From: Nonomuraea endophytica
Lineage (GTDB): Bacteria; Actinomycetota; Actinomycetes; Streptosporangiales; Streptosporangiaceae
Direction of reading: 5' to 3'
Assembly (NCBI RefSeq): GCF_014203235.1
Contig: NZ_JACHIN010000003.1
Span: forward strand, 612,154 to 676,153
DNA length: 64,000 nucleotides
Positions 33,062 to 43,163 of the stretch are shown piece by piece. Below the pieces are notes generated by a model. That model was not told where the DNA came from. It searched no databases and saw only the letters and a list, made by a program, of their open reading frames with translations. Numbering within the stretch: the first letter of the stretch is position 1; every line of letters begins with the position of its first letter. A program made the position numbers and the translations under genes.

Positions 33062-33985
33062 CTATGCCAGGTGGCCGCGTTCCAGCCGGTCGAGCACCTC
33101 GCGCAGATCCAGGTCGCGCGCCAGGTCCAGCAGCGCCCGCGCGATCACCGGCTCCGGCCCGCTGCCCGCCGTCACCAGCCCCACCCTCGGATCCCCGGAC
33201 ACCCGCTCAAGACGGACCACCCGCATGCCCTCCGGCACCCCGAACATGTGCAGCCACGCGTGCGCGATCACGCTCGACCACCGGTGCGTGGCCACGTGCG
33301 CGAACAGCGCCGACACGGTGTCGGTCTCGATCGCCGGTACGGCTACCGCCCCCGCCTGCCGGAAGTTGGCGTCCAGGATGCGGCGGTTGCGCATCTCCGG
33401 AGCCAGCAGGCACAGGGGCAGCGCGGCGACCTCCGCCCAGCGGGCCGTGCGCCGCTCCGCCAGTTCGCCGTCGGACGGGGTGAGCAGCAGGTAGCGCTCC
33501 TCATACAACGGGGTGACCCGCACCTCGCCGAGCTCCTCGTCGTCGATGTAGGTCATCGCCATGTCGATCTCGAAGTCGGCCAGCCGCCGGGTGATCTCCC
33601 GCGACGACAACGACGTCAGCAGCACCCGCACGTGCGGATACCGCTCACAGAACGGCGTCGTCAGCAGCGGGGCCGCGGTGAGCGCGGTCGGAATGGCGCC
33701 CATGCGCAGCGTGCCCGACAGCCCGTCGCGCATCCGCGACAGATCCTGGCGCAGCGCGTCGGCGTCGGCGAGGATGCGGTGCGCCCACAGCAGCACCCGC
33801 TCGCCTTCGGGCGTCAGCCCGGCGAAACGCTGCCCGCGCCGCACGAGCGGCACGTCCAGTTCACGCTCCAGCTTGCCGATGGCCGCCGACAGCGACGGCT
33901 GGGAGACGTGGCAGGCCGCCGCGGCCCGCGCGAAATGCCGCTCGCGGGCCAAGGCGACGAGATACTCCAACTGGCGTAACAGCAC
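33062..33985 (-). CDS. LysR family regulator next to formate dehydrogenase
   Basis: A 307-residue LysR-type regulator. The N-terminal helix-turn-helix is standard (LRQLEYLVALARERHFARAA, HVSQPSLSAAIGKLERELDVPLVRR at about residues 25-50). The effector domain of about 215 residues follows (LSGTLRMGAIPTALTAAPLL, then LADFEIDMAMTYIDDEELGEV). Similar LysR genes stand beside formate dehydrogenases in many bacteria and are thought to respond to formate or redox state. It is transcribed toward fdh. Its start is 9 bp from the stop of the TetR gene behind it. Confidence 0.9.
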   Translation of the reverse strand: MLLRQLEYLVALARERHFARAAAACHVSQPSLSAAIGKLERELDVPLVRRGQRFAGLTPEGERVLLWAHRILADADALRQDLSRMRDGLSGTLRMGAIPTALTAAPLLTTPFCERYPHVRVLLTSLSSREITRRLADFEIDMAMTYIDDEELGEVRVTPLYEERYLLLTPSDGELAERRTARWAEVAALPLCLLAPEMRNRRILDANFRQAGAVAVPAIETDTVSALFAHVATHRWSSVIAHAWLHMFGVPEGMRVVRLERVSGDPRVGLVTAGSGPEPVIARALLDLARDLDLREVLDRLERGHLA

Positions 33986-33994
33986 GCCCCAGGA

Positions 33995-34648
33995 TCACTC
34001 CGGCGAGGCCGCGGTGTCACGGGAACGCGCCGTGGACAGGTCGGCGGTGATCCGGTCGGCGCTGATCGGCTCGCCGGGCAGCGGGGTCGCCTCCCGCGGG
34101 CGCAGGCCGTCGAGGAGCGTGGTCAGCATGCGTTCGCGTACCTCGTCGTTGAGCTGCCCGGAGACCGTCGGCAGCGGCCGGGTCAGCACGGCGAGGAACA
34201 TCACCAGATCGGCGGCCCCCACGTCGGCCCGCAGCGCCCCCTCCGCGCGGGCCGCCGCGACCAGCGCCTCCAGCGCGTCCAGCAGCTCCGCGCGGGCCTT
34301 CGGGAACTGCGGGTCGCTCTCGACGTGACCGCCGAGGATGGGCAGCATCGCCACGACGCCCCGCTCGACGACCCGCGTGGCGAAGACCGTGAGCGCCCGC
34401 CGGGCGGTGGGCGCGGCCGCCAGGGTGTCCGAGGCCAGCGCGGCCACCTGCCCCATGTGCTCGAAGGCCACACACCTGATCAGCTCCAGGCGGCTGGGGA
34501 AGTGCCGGTAGAGCGTGGCGTTGCCGACGCCGGCCCGTTCGGCGATCTGGTCGAGCGGAGCCTCCGGCCCCTGCTCCAGGAAGGCCAGGTGCGCGGCGCG
34601 CAGGATCTGCTCCCTGTTGCGCCTGGCGTCGGCGCGTAGCTCTTTCAC
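33995..34648 (-). CDS. TetR family regulator of the FAD monooxygenase
   Basis: A TetR-type repressor of 217 residues. The DNA-binding domain is at about residues 3-50 (KELRADARRNREQILRAAHLAFLEQG, split by helix boundaries, then PLDQIAERAGVGNATLYRHF). Two starts fit: GTG 34672 and GTG 34648. The first lies inside a 15-bp operator-like site, and the second has GGGAG 7 bases upstream, so 34648 is preferred. It is divergent from the FAD monooxygenase, with two similar operators between them. The inducer may be the monooxygenase substrate. Confidence 0.88.
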   Translation of the reverse strand: MKELRADARRNREQILRAAHLAFLEQGPEAPLDQIAERAGVGNATLYRHFPSRLELIRCVAFEHMGQVAALASDTLAAAPTARRALTVFATRVVERGVVAMLPILGGHVESDPQFPKARAELLDALEALVAAARAEGALRADVGAADLVMFLAVLTRPLPTVSGQLNDEVRERMLTTLLDGLRPREATPLPGEPISADRITADLSTARSRDTAASPE

Positions 34649-34664
34649 GGACCGCTCCCTAACC

Positions 34665-34679
34665 GTGGACACTCTCCCC
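34665..34679. promoter_or_regulatory. TetR operator copy 1 (GTGGA-N5-TCCCC)
   Basis: A near-palindromic 15-bp site, one base away from perfect GGGGA-N5-TCCCC, lies upstream of the preferred TetR start. The perfect copy is centred 40 bp further. Confidence 0.6.
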
Positions 34680-34704
34680 GGTTATGTTACAGTCTCAGCT
34701 AATT

Positions 34705-34719
34705 GGGGAGTTTGTCCCC
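34705..34719. promoter_or_regulatory. TetR operator copy 2 (GGGGA-N5-TCCCC)
   Basis: GGGGAGTTTGTCCCC, a perfect inverted repeat with 5-bp arms, ends 18 bp before the monooxygenase ATG and overlaps its likely promoter or leader. Confidence 0.65.
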
Positions 34720-34737
34720 ACTTAGTGAAGGAGTGAG

Positions 34738-35988
34738 ATGGGATCCATCGCGAGAACCTCGCTCTCCTGCGTCGTGACCGGCGGCGGCCCGGCCGGCATG
34801 GTGCTCGGCCTGCTGCTGGCCCGGTCGGGCGTGGAGGTGGCGGTGCTGGAGAAGTACCCCGACTTCCTGCGCGACTTCCGCGGCGACACGGTGCACGCCT
34901 CCACGCTCGGCCTGCTGGACCAGCTCGGCCTGGGCGAGCGGTTCGCACGGCTGCCGCAGCAACGCGAACGGCGGCTGCTCATGCGCTTCGACGACGGCGC
35001 CGTCACCGAGGACTTCACCCGCCTGCCCGGCCGCCACCAGCACATCGCGCTGGTGCCCCAGTGGGACTTCCTCAACCTGCTCGCCGAGGCCGCGAGCGCC
35101 ACACCGTCCTTCCACCTCGCGCAGAACGCCGAGGTGACCGACCTGATCACCACGGCGGGCCGGGTGAGCGGCGTGCGCTACCTGGACAAGGACACCGGCG
35201 AGACCCACCGCCTCCACGCGCCGCTGGTCGTGGCGGCCGACGGGCGCCACTCCACCGTGCGCCGCCTGCTCGGGTTGCGCCCGCGCGCCGCCACCGCCCC
35301 GCACGACTGCCTGTACGTGCGCGTCCCGCGCGCCGAAGGCGACCCGGACGGCACCATGCTGCGCTTCTCCTCCTCCGGCGGCCTCATCATGATCAACCGA
35401 GGTGACTACTGGCAGGCGGCGCTGCTGATCGGCAAGGGTACGGCCGACGCCGCACGGGCCGACGACGCCGCCTGGGTGCGCAGGACCATCGCGCGGCTGG
35501 CGCCGTACACGGAGGACCGGATGGCCGCGCTCGACCCGCGGGACATCGCGGCGCTGCAGATCCGCATCGACCGGCTGGACCGCTGGTGGGCGCCCGGCGC
35601 GCTGCTGATCGGCGACGCCGCGCACGCCATGTCCCCGATCGCCGGCGTCGGCATCAACCTGGCCATCCAGGACGCGGTCGCGACCGCCCGCATCCTGCTG
35701 CCCGCCCTGCGCCGCGGCCACGTCACCGACCGGGACCTGGCCCGCGTGCAACGCCGCCGCCAATGGCCGACCGTGCTCACCCAGCTCGCCCAGCGGCGGG
35801 CGCAGGAGAGCTTCGTGGCCGCCGGCATCAACGCCGGCGACACCGGCGGCGCTCCGCTGCGCATCCCGCAGCCCCTGCGCACGCTGCGGCACTGGCGCGG
35901 CTTCCCGCACCTGTTCGGGCGGCTCGTCGCGTTCGGCCTGCGTCCCGAGCGGCTGACCGGGCCGCTGGAGCCGCTGAGCCATGCGTAG
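34738..35988 (+). CDS. FAD-dependent aromatic-type monooxygenase
   Basis: A 416-residue group A flavoprotein monooxygenase (PHBH/UbiH-like). The FAD-binding GxGxxG is GGGPAGM near residue 16, the DG motif is VVAADGRHSTVRR, and the GD motif is LLIGDAAHAMSPIAGVGIN. It would hydroxylate an aromatic or polyketide-like compound with NAD(P)H and O2. The ATG has GAAGGAG 6 bases upstream. The TetR repressor and two operators upstream suggest induction by substrate, as in resistance by drug modification. The next gene, a small membrane protein, overlaps its end by 8 bp. Confidence 0.9.
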   Translation: MGSIARTSLSCVVTGGGPAGMVLGLLLARSGVEVAVLEKYPDFLRDFRGDTVHASTLGLLDQLGLGERFARLPQQRERRLLMRFDDGAVTEDFTRLPGRHQHIALVPQWDFLNLLAEAASATPSFHLAQNAEVTDLITTAGRVSGVRYLDKDTGETHRLHAPLVVAADGRHSTVRRLLGLRPRAATAPHDCLYVRVPRAEGDPDGTMLRFSSSGGLIMINRGDYWQAALLIGKGTADAARADDAAWVRRTIARLAPYTEDRMAALDPRDIAALQIRIDRLDRWWAPGALLIGDAAHAMSPIAGVGINLAIQDAVATARILLPALRRGHVTDRDLARVQRRRQWPTVLTQLAQRRAQESFVAAGINAGDTGGAPLRIPQPLRTLRHWRGFPHLFGRLVAFGLRPERLTGPLEPLSHA

Positions 35989-36340
35989 CCGGGTGTTCGT
36001 CACGGTCAACGTGCTCGCGACGCTGGTGACGCTGGCGGTCTCGGTCCTCGTGATCGCCGACCCCGGCCTCGCGCTGCCCGCGGGAACCGAGGTCACGCCG
36101 GGGGTGGACACGTTCGCGCGGGCCTGCGCGGTCCGGTCGCTGGCGGTGGGCGGCGCGCTGCTGGTGTCGCTGGCCCGTGGCGCGCGCGGCGCGCTGACCG
36201 CGCTGCTGTGGGTGAGCGGGCTGACCCAGCTGGGCGACGCCGCGATCCACGCGCTCAACGGCGGCCCCGCCGCCGCGTCCGCCGGGGTGCTGGCCGTGGT
36301 GGCGTTCGGATCGCTGGGGTGGCTACGCCGCGACGAGTAG
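35981..36340 (+). CDS. Small four-helix membrane protein, DUF4267-like
   Basis: A 119-residue protein with about four hydrophobic helices: residues 5-27, 50-66, 70-88 and 97-113. A short outer loop contains GVDTFARACAVRSLAVGGALL, the Arg/Gly pattern seen in DUF4267-type membrane proteins (from memory, moderate certainty). The function is unknown. Its ATG lies 8 bp inside the FAD monooxygenase gene, so the two are translationally coupled and share the TetR-controlled promoter. Confidence 0.65.
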   Translation: MRSRVFVTVNVLATLVTLAVSVLVIADPGLALPAGTEVTPGVDTFARACAVRSLAVGGALLVSLARGARGALTALLWVSGLTQLGDAAIHALNGGPAAASAGVLAVVAFGSLGWLRRDE

Positions 36341-36354
36341 ACCGCCCTTTGTTT

Positions 36355-36391
36355 GTCATTAATCGGTAAAGAATGGTCGTGAAAACGAAGC
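36355..36391 (+). promoter_or_regulatory. GlnR-like binding site upstream of the Amt gene
   Basis: Four half-sites follow one another at 10- to 11-bp steps: GTCAT-N6-GTAAA-N5-GTCGT-N6-GAAGC. This resembles the actinomycete GlnR consensus (gTnAC-N6-GaAAC repeated) but matches imperfectly, with one spacer of 5 instead of 6. It lies 69 bp before the Amt ATG, a fitting place for nitrogen-dependent activation. Confidence 0.45.
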
Positions 36392-36459
36392 CGTCAATGT
36401 CACGCGTTTTCGGTCGCCGGGCGATGGTCATATAGCCTCCGACGACAAGGAGCGCTCAC

Positions 36460-37674
<1,215 letters not shown>

Positions 37675-37678
37675 GCGG

Positions 37679-38632
37679 TCACTGCTTGCGCGGCCTCGGC
37701 GCCGGCACGCCCAGCAGCCGGCGGCGCACGGCGTCCCAGACGTCGTGGAAGGCTGCCAGGACCTCGGGGGAGCGATCGCCGAGCAGGCGCGCCCAGGCTC
37801 CCCGTTCCCCCGGCAGCACACCCGCCCCGGCCCGCAGCCCGGAGCCGGCCAGCGCCTCGTGCATGGTGTCGGCGATCTCCTGCGCCGGATGGGCGCCGGT
37901 GACGACGTACAGAGTGGACATGACGCCGAAACCGGCCATGACCGCCGGGCCGTCCACCGGACTGTCCCCCGGGACCAGGCGCAGGGGGTCGGCGAACATG
38001 AGCTCGCCGCCGGGCTCGCGTACCTCCACGTCGGTGCAGTACGCGGTGTACTCGTGCCGCTCGCCCCTGGCCAGCCTGCCCGCCAGCATCGTCTCGCCCA
38101 GCACCACGGTCGCGTCGGCCGCCGCGGTGACCGAGGTCCGCTGGTAGTAGCGGCTGCCGGCGAAGGCGATGGTGGGATCGGGCAGGTATTCGAGGTAGCC
38201 GCCGGGACCGACGTTCAGCTCGACCAGCTGCGTGGCGTAGTCGTGCTCCATCCGGTACAGCCGGGTCGCGCCCTGCGTGGTCAGATGCACCGACGCGCCC
38301 GCCTCGCACGAGACGTCCACACGGTAGCGGTCCCCCTGGAGCACGCCGCCGCCGGACATCATCAGCATCACGTACGGCAGGCCCGGCAGCGCCGGATCGT
38401 GGTAGTGCGGCCGGGTGATGTGCAGCGGAGCCTTCTGGAAATGCCCGGTCAGCTCCGTACGCTCACCCACCCGCCGGAACGCCAGATCCAGCACGCCGAC
38501 CTTGCCGGGAGAGCCGACGGGCAAGGTGTCGAGCCCGCCGGCGTGCCGCCGCACCGGCCGCGGAATCCAGTCCGGCTGATACCGCCCAGGCGCGAGCCGA
38601 TCGGCTACGGCCCCGCCGCCCAGCATGGTCAC
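37679..38632 (-). CDS. ureD: Urease accessory protein UreD
   Basis: A 317-residue scaffold protein needed, with UreF and UreG, to place nickel in urease. Matches include KAPLHITRPHYHDP, MMSGGGVLQGDRYRVDVSCEAGASVHLTTQ (taken as two blocks) and TRLYRMEHDYATQ. Later come YLPDPTIAFAGSRYYQ and GEMTMLAGR-like GETMLAGRLARGERH. The GTG at 38632 is chosen because it forms a GTGA overlap with the ureG stop; the frame itself is open to GTG 38647. It is the last gene of the operon. Confidence 0.92.
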   Translation of the reverse strand: MTMLGGGAVADRLAPGRYQPDWIPRPVRRHAGGLDTLPVGSPGKVGVLDLAFRRVGERTELTGHFQKAPLHITRPHYHDPALPGLPYVMLMMSGGGVLQGDRYRVDVSCEAGASVHLTTQGATRLYRMEHDYATQLVELNVGPGGYLEYLPDPTIAFAGSRYYQRTSVTAAADATVVLGETMLAGRLARGERHEYTAYCTDVEVREPGGELMFADPLRLVPGDSPVDGPAVMAGFGVMSTLYVVTGAHPAQEIADTMHEALAGSGLRAGAGVLPGERGAWARLLGDRSPEVLAAFHDVWDAVRRRLLGVPAPRPRKQ

Positions 38633-39264
38633 GCCGGAGCGGTACACGCGGCCCCCGCCCGGCTCTGGATGAGGTCGGCGACCTCACCGACCCCCGCACC
38701 GGTCAGGCAGTCGGTCAGCGTGACCGGGCCGTCGCCGCGCACCATCCTGGCGTCCCGCTCCATGACCCCCAGATCGGTCCGCACGTACTGGGCGATGTCG
38801 ATCTTGTTGATGACCAGAAGATCCGAGGTCGTGGTGCCCGGACCGCGTTTGCGCGGCATCTTCTCGCCCTCGGCGGTGTCCAGCACGAAGATGAACATGT
38901 CGGCCAGCACCGGGCTGAAGGTGAGGGTCAGGTTGTCGCCGCCGCTCTCGAAGAGCAGCAGGTCGATGTCGGGAAACCGGTCGAGCATGTCGGCGCCGGC
39001 CGCCAGGTTCATCGTCGGGTCGTCGCGGACCGCCGTGTGCGGGCAGGCGCCCGTCTCGACGCCCACGATCCGCTCGGGGTCGAGGATTCCGGCCAGCGTG
39101 CGCCGTACGTGCTCGGCGTCCTCCTGGGTGTAGATGTCGTTCGTGATCACCCCGATGCTGTGGCCCCTGTCCTGCAGAATCGGGACGAGAGCCTCGATCA
39201 GCGCGGTCTTCCCCGAACCCACCGGGCCGCCGATCCCCACTTTGAAGACCTTCTCCAGTTCCAT
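38629..39264 (-). CDS. ureG: Urease accessory GTPase UreG
   Basis: A 211-residue SIMIBI GTPase that delivers nickel to urease in a GTP-dependent step. The P-loop is GIGGPVGSGKTALIE. The metal-binding and switch region is TNDIYTQEDAEH and GVETGACPHTAVRDD with the conserved Cys-Pro-His nickel motif. Also seen are LLLFESGGDNLT and the base-recognition motif NKIDIAQYV. All key residues are present. It lacks the His-rich N-terminal extension found in some UreG proteins. The ATG at 39264 has GGAG nearby. It follows ureF by 25 bp. Confidence 0.95.
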   Translation of the reverse strand: MELEKVFKVGIGGPVGSGKTALIEALVPILQDRGHSIGVITNDIYTQEDAEHVRRTLAGILDPERIVGVETGACPHTAVRDDPTMNLAAGADMLDRFPDIDLLLFESGGDNLTLTFSPVLADMFIFVLDTAEGEKMPRKRGPGTTTSDLLVINKIDIAQYVRTDLGVMERDARMVRGDGPVTLTDCLTGAGVGEVADLIQSRAGAACTAPA

Positions 39265-39289
39265 GCTCTCCGCCCTCTCTTCTGGTTGG

Positions 39290-39985
39290 TCACGTGATGA
39301 ACAGCCGGGCCTGCGCCCGCTGGTGCCCGGCCGCGACGGTGTCGGCGACCGGCACCGAGCTGTGCAGGTCCCGAGGGTCCTCGGCGCCGAGCGCCGCCCG
39401 CGCCACAACCTCCAGATCCGGGCGTACGGCACGCAGCAACGCCTGCGCACGGCGGAAGTCGGTGCAACCCAGGCGCACCGCCGCCGTCACGTAGCTCGCG
39501 GCGAACGCGTACAGATCACCGGCCACGGCCCGAACCTCGCCGACGCCGAGACCCGCGTACAGCGCGCCCACGACCACGGCGTGGTTGCCCGGCGTGGCCT
39601 TGCCCGCCACCAGCTCCGCCAGGCGCGCGGCCTCGGGGATCGGGAAGGCGAACGCGGCCGTGTCCAGGACCTGGCGCCCGGTGCGCACCGACGCCGTGCG
39701 CTGCTCCCGGACGAGCTTGGTCGCGTGCAGCCTGTGGTCGACCTCGGCCAGCCGTTCCCAGTCGCCCGTCCGGACGGCGCGGTGGGCCAGCACGAGCGCG
39801 GCCGCGTCCCCCGGCCCCACCATGTTGTGGAGCAGGTCGGCCAGCAGCTCGCGCAGGCCGTCCTGGCCCACCGGCCCGAGCTGGGTGTAGCCCTCAAGCC
39901 CGTGCGACAGCGTGTACATCCCGCTCGGGAACCCCGAGTCGGTCAGCTGGAGCTGGGCCAGCAGCGTGCCGAGGTCCTCGCTCAC
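39290..39985 (-). CDS. ureF: Urease accessory protein UreF
   Basis: A 231-residue all-helical protein acting with UreD and UreG as checkpoint and GTPase partner in urease activation. The typical N-terminus [20 protein letters not shown] and the later [26 protein letters not shown] block identify the family. The GTG start at 39985 overlaps the ureC stop as GTGA, a clear coupling that decides the start among several in-frame codons. Confidence 0.93.
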   Translation of the reverse strand: MSEDLGTLLAQLQLTDSGFPSGMYTLSHGLEGYTQLGPVGQDGLRELLADLLHNMVGPGDAAALVLAHRAVRTGDWERLAEVDHRLHATKLVREQRTASVRTGRQVLDTAAFAFPIPEAARLAELVAGKATPGNHAVVVGALYAGLGVGEVRAVAGDLYAFAASYVTAAVRLGCTDFRRAQALLRAVRPDLEVVARAALGAEDPRDLHSSVPVADTVAAGHQRAQARLFIT

Positions 39986-41700
39986 AGGAAGAACAGCCGG
40001 TTCAGCGGGAGCTTCTTGGCCGGTTCGATGTGCACGGGCTCGCCGTTGAAGGTCACCTTGTACGTCTCCGGGTCGACGCGGATGTCGCCCAGCGTGGCGT
40101 TGCGCACCATGTGGCGCTTGTCGACGGTGCGGCACTGCCGTACCGGACGGATCAGGCGGCGCAGCCCGAGACGGTCGGGCACGCCCGCGTCGATGGCCGC
40201 GCCCGACAGGAAGGTGACGCACGTCGCCGCCAGCGCGCTGCCGTGGGCGGCGTACATCGGGCGGTAGTAGATGGGCTGCGGCGTCGGCAGGGAGGCGTTG
40301 GCGTCGCCCATCTGGGCCCAGCTGATCATGCCGCCCTTGATGACCATCGTGGGCTTGGCCGCGAACGTGGACACCGGCCACAGGACGATGTCGGCGAGCT
40401 TGCCGTCCTCCAGCGAGCCGATGGTGTCGGCCATGCCCGAGACACGCGCCGGGTTGATCGTGAGCTTGGCGATGTAGCGCAGGACCCGGAAGTTGTCGTT
40501 GCGCGCGGAGTCCTCCGGCAGCGGGCCGCGCTTGTCCTTGCAGTGGTGGGCCACCTGGAAGGCGCGCGTGAACGACTCACCGATCCGGCCCATGGCCTGG
40601 GAGTCGGAGCCGATGATGCTGATGACGCCCAGGTCGTGCAGGACGGTCTCGGCCGAGATGGTCTCGGCGCGCACGCGGCTCTCGGCGAACGCCACGTCCT
40701 CCGGCACGTCGTAGCTGAGGTGGTGGCAGACCATCGTCATGTCGAGCAGCTCGTCGATCGAGTTGACCGTGTACGGCAGCGTCGGATTGGTCGAGGCCGG
40801 GCAGACGTTCGGCTCCCCGGTCACCCGGAGGATGTCGGGGGCATGGCCGCCACCGGCGCCCTCGGAGTGGTAGGTGTGGATCGCGCGGCCGTTGATGGCG
40901 CTGATCGTGTCCTCGACGAACCCGGCCTCGTTGAGCGTGTCGGTGTGCACGGTGATCTGGATGTCGAGCTGGTCGGCGACCGAGAGCGCGCAGTCGATCA
41001 CCGCGGGCGTGGCGCCCCAGTCCTCGTGGACCTTCAGCCCGCAGGCCCCCGCCCTGATCTGCTCCTCCAGCACGCCGGGCAGGCTGCTGTTGCCCTTGCC
41101 GAGCACGCCGATGTTGATCGGGACGTTCTCGAACGCCTGCAGCATCCGGCCGATGTTCCAGGCGCCCGGGGTGGTGGTGCAGCCGCGGCTGCCGTCCGCC
41201 GGGCCCGTGCCGCCGGCGACCAGGGTGGTGATGCCGTTGCTCAGCGCGTTCTCGACCTGCTGGGGTGCGATGAGATGGACGTGGGTGTCGATTCCGCCCG
41301 CGGTGGCGATGAGGTTCTCGCCGGAGATCACCTCGGTGTTGGCGCTGATGACCAGGCGGCGGTCGACGCCGTTCTGGGTGTGCGGGTTGCCGGACTTGCC
41401 CACCCCGACGATCTTCCCGTCCTTGACGCCGATGTCGCCCTTGACGATGCCCAGGATCGGGTCGATGATCACCGCGTTGGTGATCACCAGGTCGAGGGCG
41501 ACGGCGCCGCCGGTGGCCGGATCGGCCGCCATGCCGTCCCGGGCGGTCTTGCCCCCGCCGTACTGGGACTCGTCGCCGTAGTGGCCCTCGGTGTAGTCCT
41601 TCTCCACCTCGACGACGAGGTTGGTGTCGCCCAGGCGGATCCGGTCGCCCACGGTCGGGCCGTACATGGAGGCGTACTGCCGGCGGCTCATGCTGGTCAT
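39982..41700 (-). CDS. ureC: Urease alpha subunit
   Basis: A 572-residue catalytic subunit hydrolysing urea to ammonia and carbamate at a dinickel centre. Nickel ligands are in [14 protein letters not shown] (two His), [12 protein letters not shown] (carbamylated Lys), [11 protein letters not shown] and [17 protein letters not shown]. The flap Cys/His region is [34 protein letters not shown] holds the last Asp ligand. Length and order are normal. It begins 5 bp after the ureB stop and its own stop overlaps ureF. Confidence 0.97.
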   Translation of the reverse strand: MTSMSRRQYASMYGPTVGDRIRLGDTNLVVEVEKDYTEGHYGDESQYGGGKTARDGMAADPATGGAVALDLVITNAVIIDPILGIVKGDIGVKDGKIVGVGKSGNPHTQNGVDRRLVISANTEVISGENLIATAGGIDTHVHLIAPQQVENALSNGITTLVAGGTGPADGSRGCTTTPGAWNIGRMLQAFENVPINIGVLGKGNSSLPGVLEEQIRAGACGLKVHEDWGATPAVIDCALSVADQLDIQITVHTDTLNEAGFVEDTISAINGRAIHTYHSEGAGGGHAPDILRVTGEPNVCPASTNPTLPYTVNSIDELLDMTMVCHHLSYDVPEDVAFAESRVRAETISAETVLHDLGVISIIGSDSQAMGRIGESFTRAFQVAHHCKDKRGPLPEDSARNDNFRVLRYIAKLTINPARVSGMADTIGSLEDGKLADIVLWPVSTFAAKPTMVIKGGMISWAQMGDANASLPTPQPIYYRPMYAAHGSALAATCVTFLSGAAIDAGVPDRLGLRRLIRPVRQCRTVDKRHMVRNATLGDIRVDPETYKVTFNGEPVHIEPAKKLPLNRLFFL

Positions 41701-41705
41701 GCGGC

Positions 41706-42134
41706 TCAGCCCTTCTTCTTGGCGCCGGAGGACTTCTTCGCCGGCTTCTTGGAGGGCGCCGGTTCCGGCTCTTCGAGGTAGCCGCGCTCGCGCATGCGCC
41801 TGAGTGCCTCGCGGTGGGCGTCGCGGCTGTGGATGCCGCCGTTGAGCAGGCCGCCGAATCCCACGATGCGCTGGCCGCCGCCGTACTCGACGAGCGTGAC
41901 GCGCTTGGTGTCGCCCGCCTCGAAGCGGACCGCGGTCCCGGCCGGGATGTCCAGGCGGGTGCCGAACGCCTGCTCGCGGTCGAAGCTCAGGGCCCGGTTC
42001 ACCTCGAAGAAGTGGAAGTGCGAGCCGATCTGGACGGCGCGGTCGCCGGTGTTGCGCACGGTGAGCGTCACCCGGGCCTGGCCGGCGTTCAGCTCGATGT
42101 CGCCCTTGCCGTAGATGTATGGATCATCCGACAT
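41706..42134 (-). CDS. ureB: Urease beta subunit with Lys-rich tail
   Basis: A 142-residue structural subunit. The core (about residues 5-105) has the family pattern [36 protein letters not shown], seen in two blocks, then [29 protein letters not shown]. Beyond the usual length there is a tail of about 35 residues ending in [18 protein letters not shown], a lysine/alanine-rich extension not found in most UreB proteins. Its start lies 11 bp inside the CbiX-like gene. Confidence 0.95.
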   Translation of the reverse strand: MSDDPYIYGKGDIELNAGQARVTLTVRNTGDRAVQIGSHFHFFEVNRALSFDREQAFGTRLDIPAGTAVRFEAGDTKRVTLVEYGGGQRIVGFGGLLNGGIHSRDAHREALRRMRERGYLEEPEPAPSKKPAKKSSGAKKKG

Positions 42135-42837
42135 GAGAGTGTGTCTCCTCGTGGGTATGGGTGTGCGGCATCGGTTCGGCCAGGCCGTCGTCGCGATGTC
42201 CGCTCCAGCGATGCTCGGCCTCCATGGCGCGCCGGTGGATGAGCGTGGCGAGCGAGGCGCGTCCGAGGAGGGGCCCGGCCGTCCGCGTGCCGGGCCGGGT
42301 GGGCGCCGGTACGAACGAGGCGGGCACCAGGACGACCTCCTCGGCCCCCAGCAGGCGGCAGCGCTCGACGCCCTCGTCCACGTCCGGATCGCCGCCGCTC
42401 AGCGCGACCTCGACCCAGCGGACCGGCGTGAACTGCCGGACCAGCCGGGCGATCTTGAACAGCTCGGCGTCCGGCTCGGGGCCGATCGCGGGCGCCACCA
42501 GCAGGACGGCGGAGGCGGCCGTGAGCTTCGCATGGACGACCGCGGCCCGCAGCCAGCCGACCAGGTGACCGGTGTCCGCCAGCGGCCGGGCCAGGAGCAG
42601 GTCACCGGCATCCCGGTCGCGCGCCGCCCAGCGCAGAGCCTGGGCGGCCACGCCCGCAAGGTCCGGATCGCGGCCCAGAGTCATCGGCACGACCACCGCC
42701 GGACGCCGCGGGATCGCCGACCGCAGCTCGCGATCCACGGAGCAGACCCGCGGCGCGTCCGGCCCGAGCAGCGGCGGCAGGCAGCGACCGCCCCGGCTCT
42801 CGGCCCCCGCCGCGAGAAGAATCTCGCGCACCGTCAT
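42124..42837 (-). CDS. CbiX-like protein with C-terminal His-rich tail inside the urease operon
   Basis: A 237-residue protein between ureA and ureB, overlapping both (ATGA with ureA, 11 bp with ureB). Two half-domains resemble CbiX/SirB chelatases. The first is at about 45-130 ([25 protein letters not shown], split in two segments; [23 protein letters not shown]). The second is at about 135-180 ([32 protein letters not shown], in parts). The catalytic His pair of true sirohydrochlorin chelatases is not obvious. The end, [14 protein letters not shown], holds five histidines and resembles the nickel-binding tail of UreE. The operon has no ureE. A nickel-handling role is inferred. Confidence 0.75.
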   Translation of the reverse strand: MTVREILLAAGAESRGGRCLPPLLGPDAPRVCSVDRELRSAIPRRPAVVVPMTLGRDPDLAGVAAQALRWAARDRDAGDLLLARPLADTGHLVGWLRAAVVHAKLTAASAVLLVAPAIGPEPDAELFKIARLVRQFTPVRWVEVALSGGDPDVDEGVERCRLLGAEEVVLVPASFVPAPTRPGTRTAGPLLGRASLATLIHRRAMEAEHRWSGHRDDGLAEPMPHTHTHEETHSHVG

Positions 42838-43142
42838 TGCGCGCCGACCGGATCATGGCAGGACACCAGCTTGGTGCCGTCGTCGAAAACCGCCTCGACC
42901 TGCAGCAGCGACAGCATCCCGCGCACCCCCGGCAGCACGTCGTCCGGGCCGATGACCTTCTTCCCGAGCTCCATGCACTCGGCGACCGACCTGCCGTCCC
43001 GCGCCGCCTCGACGACCGCGCAGCTGATCAGCGCGACCGTCTCCGGATAGTTGAGCTTCAGACCGCGATCCTTGCGCTGGCGCGCCAGCTCGGCCGCGGT
43101 GAAAAGCAGCAGCTTCTCCATTTCCCTGGGGGTGAGATTCAT
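42834..43142 (-). CDS. ureA: Urease gamma subunit
   Basis: A 102-residue structural subunit with the standard pattern [25 protein letters not shown] (read as adjacent blocks), [21 protein letters not shown] and [26 protein letters not shown]. Its length is normal. The ATG is preceded by AAGGAAC. The stop overlaps the start of the CbiX-like gene as ATGA, unlike most urease operons, in which ureB follows directly. Confidence 0.96.
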   Translation of the reverse strand: MNLTPREMEKLLLFTAAELARQRKDRGLKLNYPETVALISCAVVEAARDGRSVAECMELGKKVIGPDDVLPGVRGMLSLLQVEAVFDDGTKLVSCHDPVGAQ

Positions 43143-43163
43143 CAGAGTTCCTTTCTGAACGAG

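Noticed and set aside
40030..41781. 583-aa plus-strand frame opposite ureC
   Set aside because: Pure antisense of a highly conserved urease gene, with no recognisable protein features.
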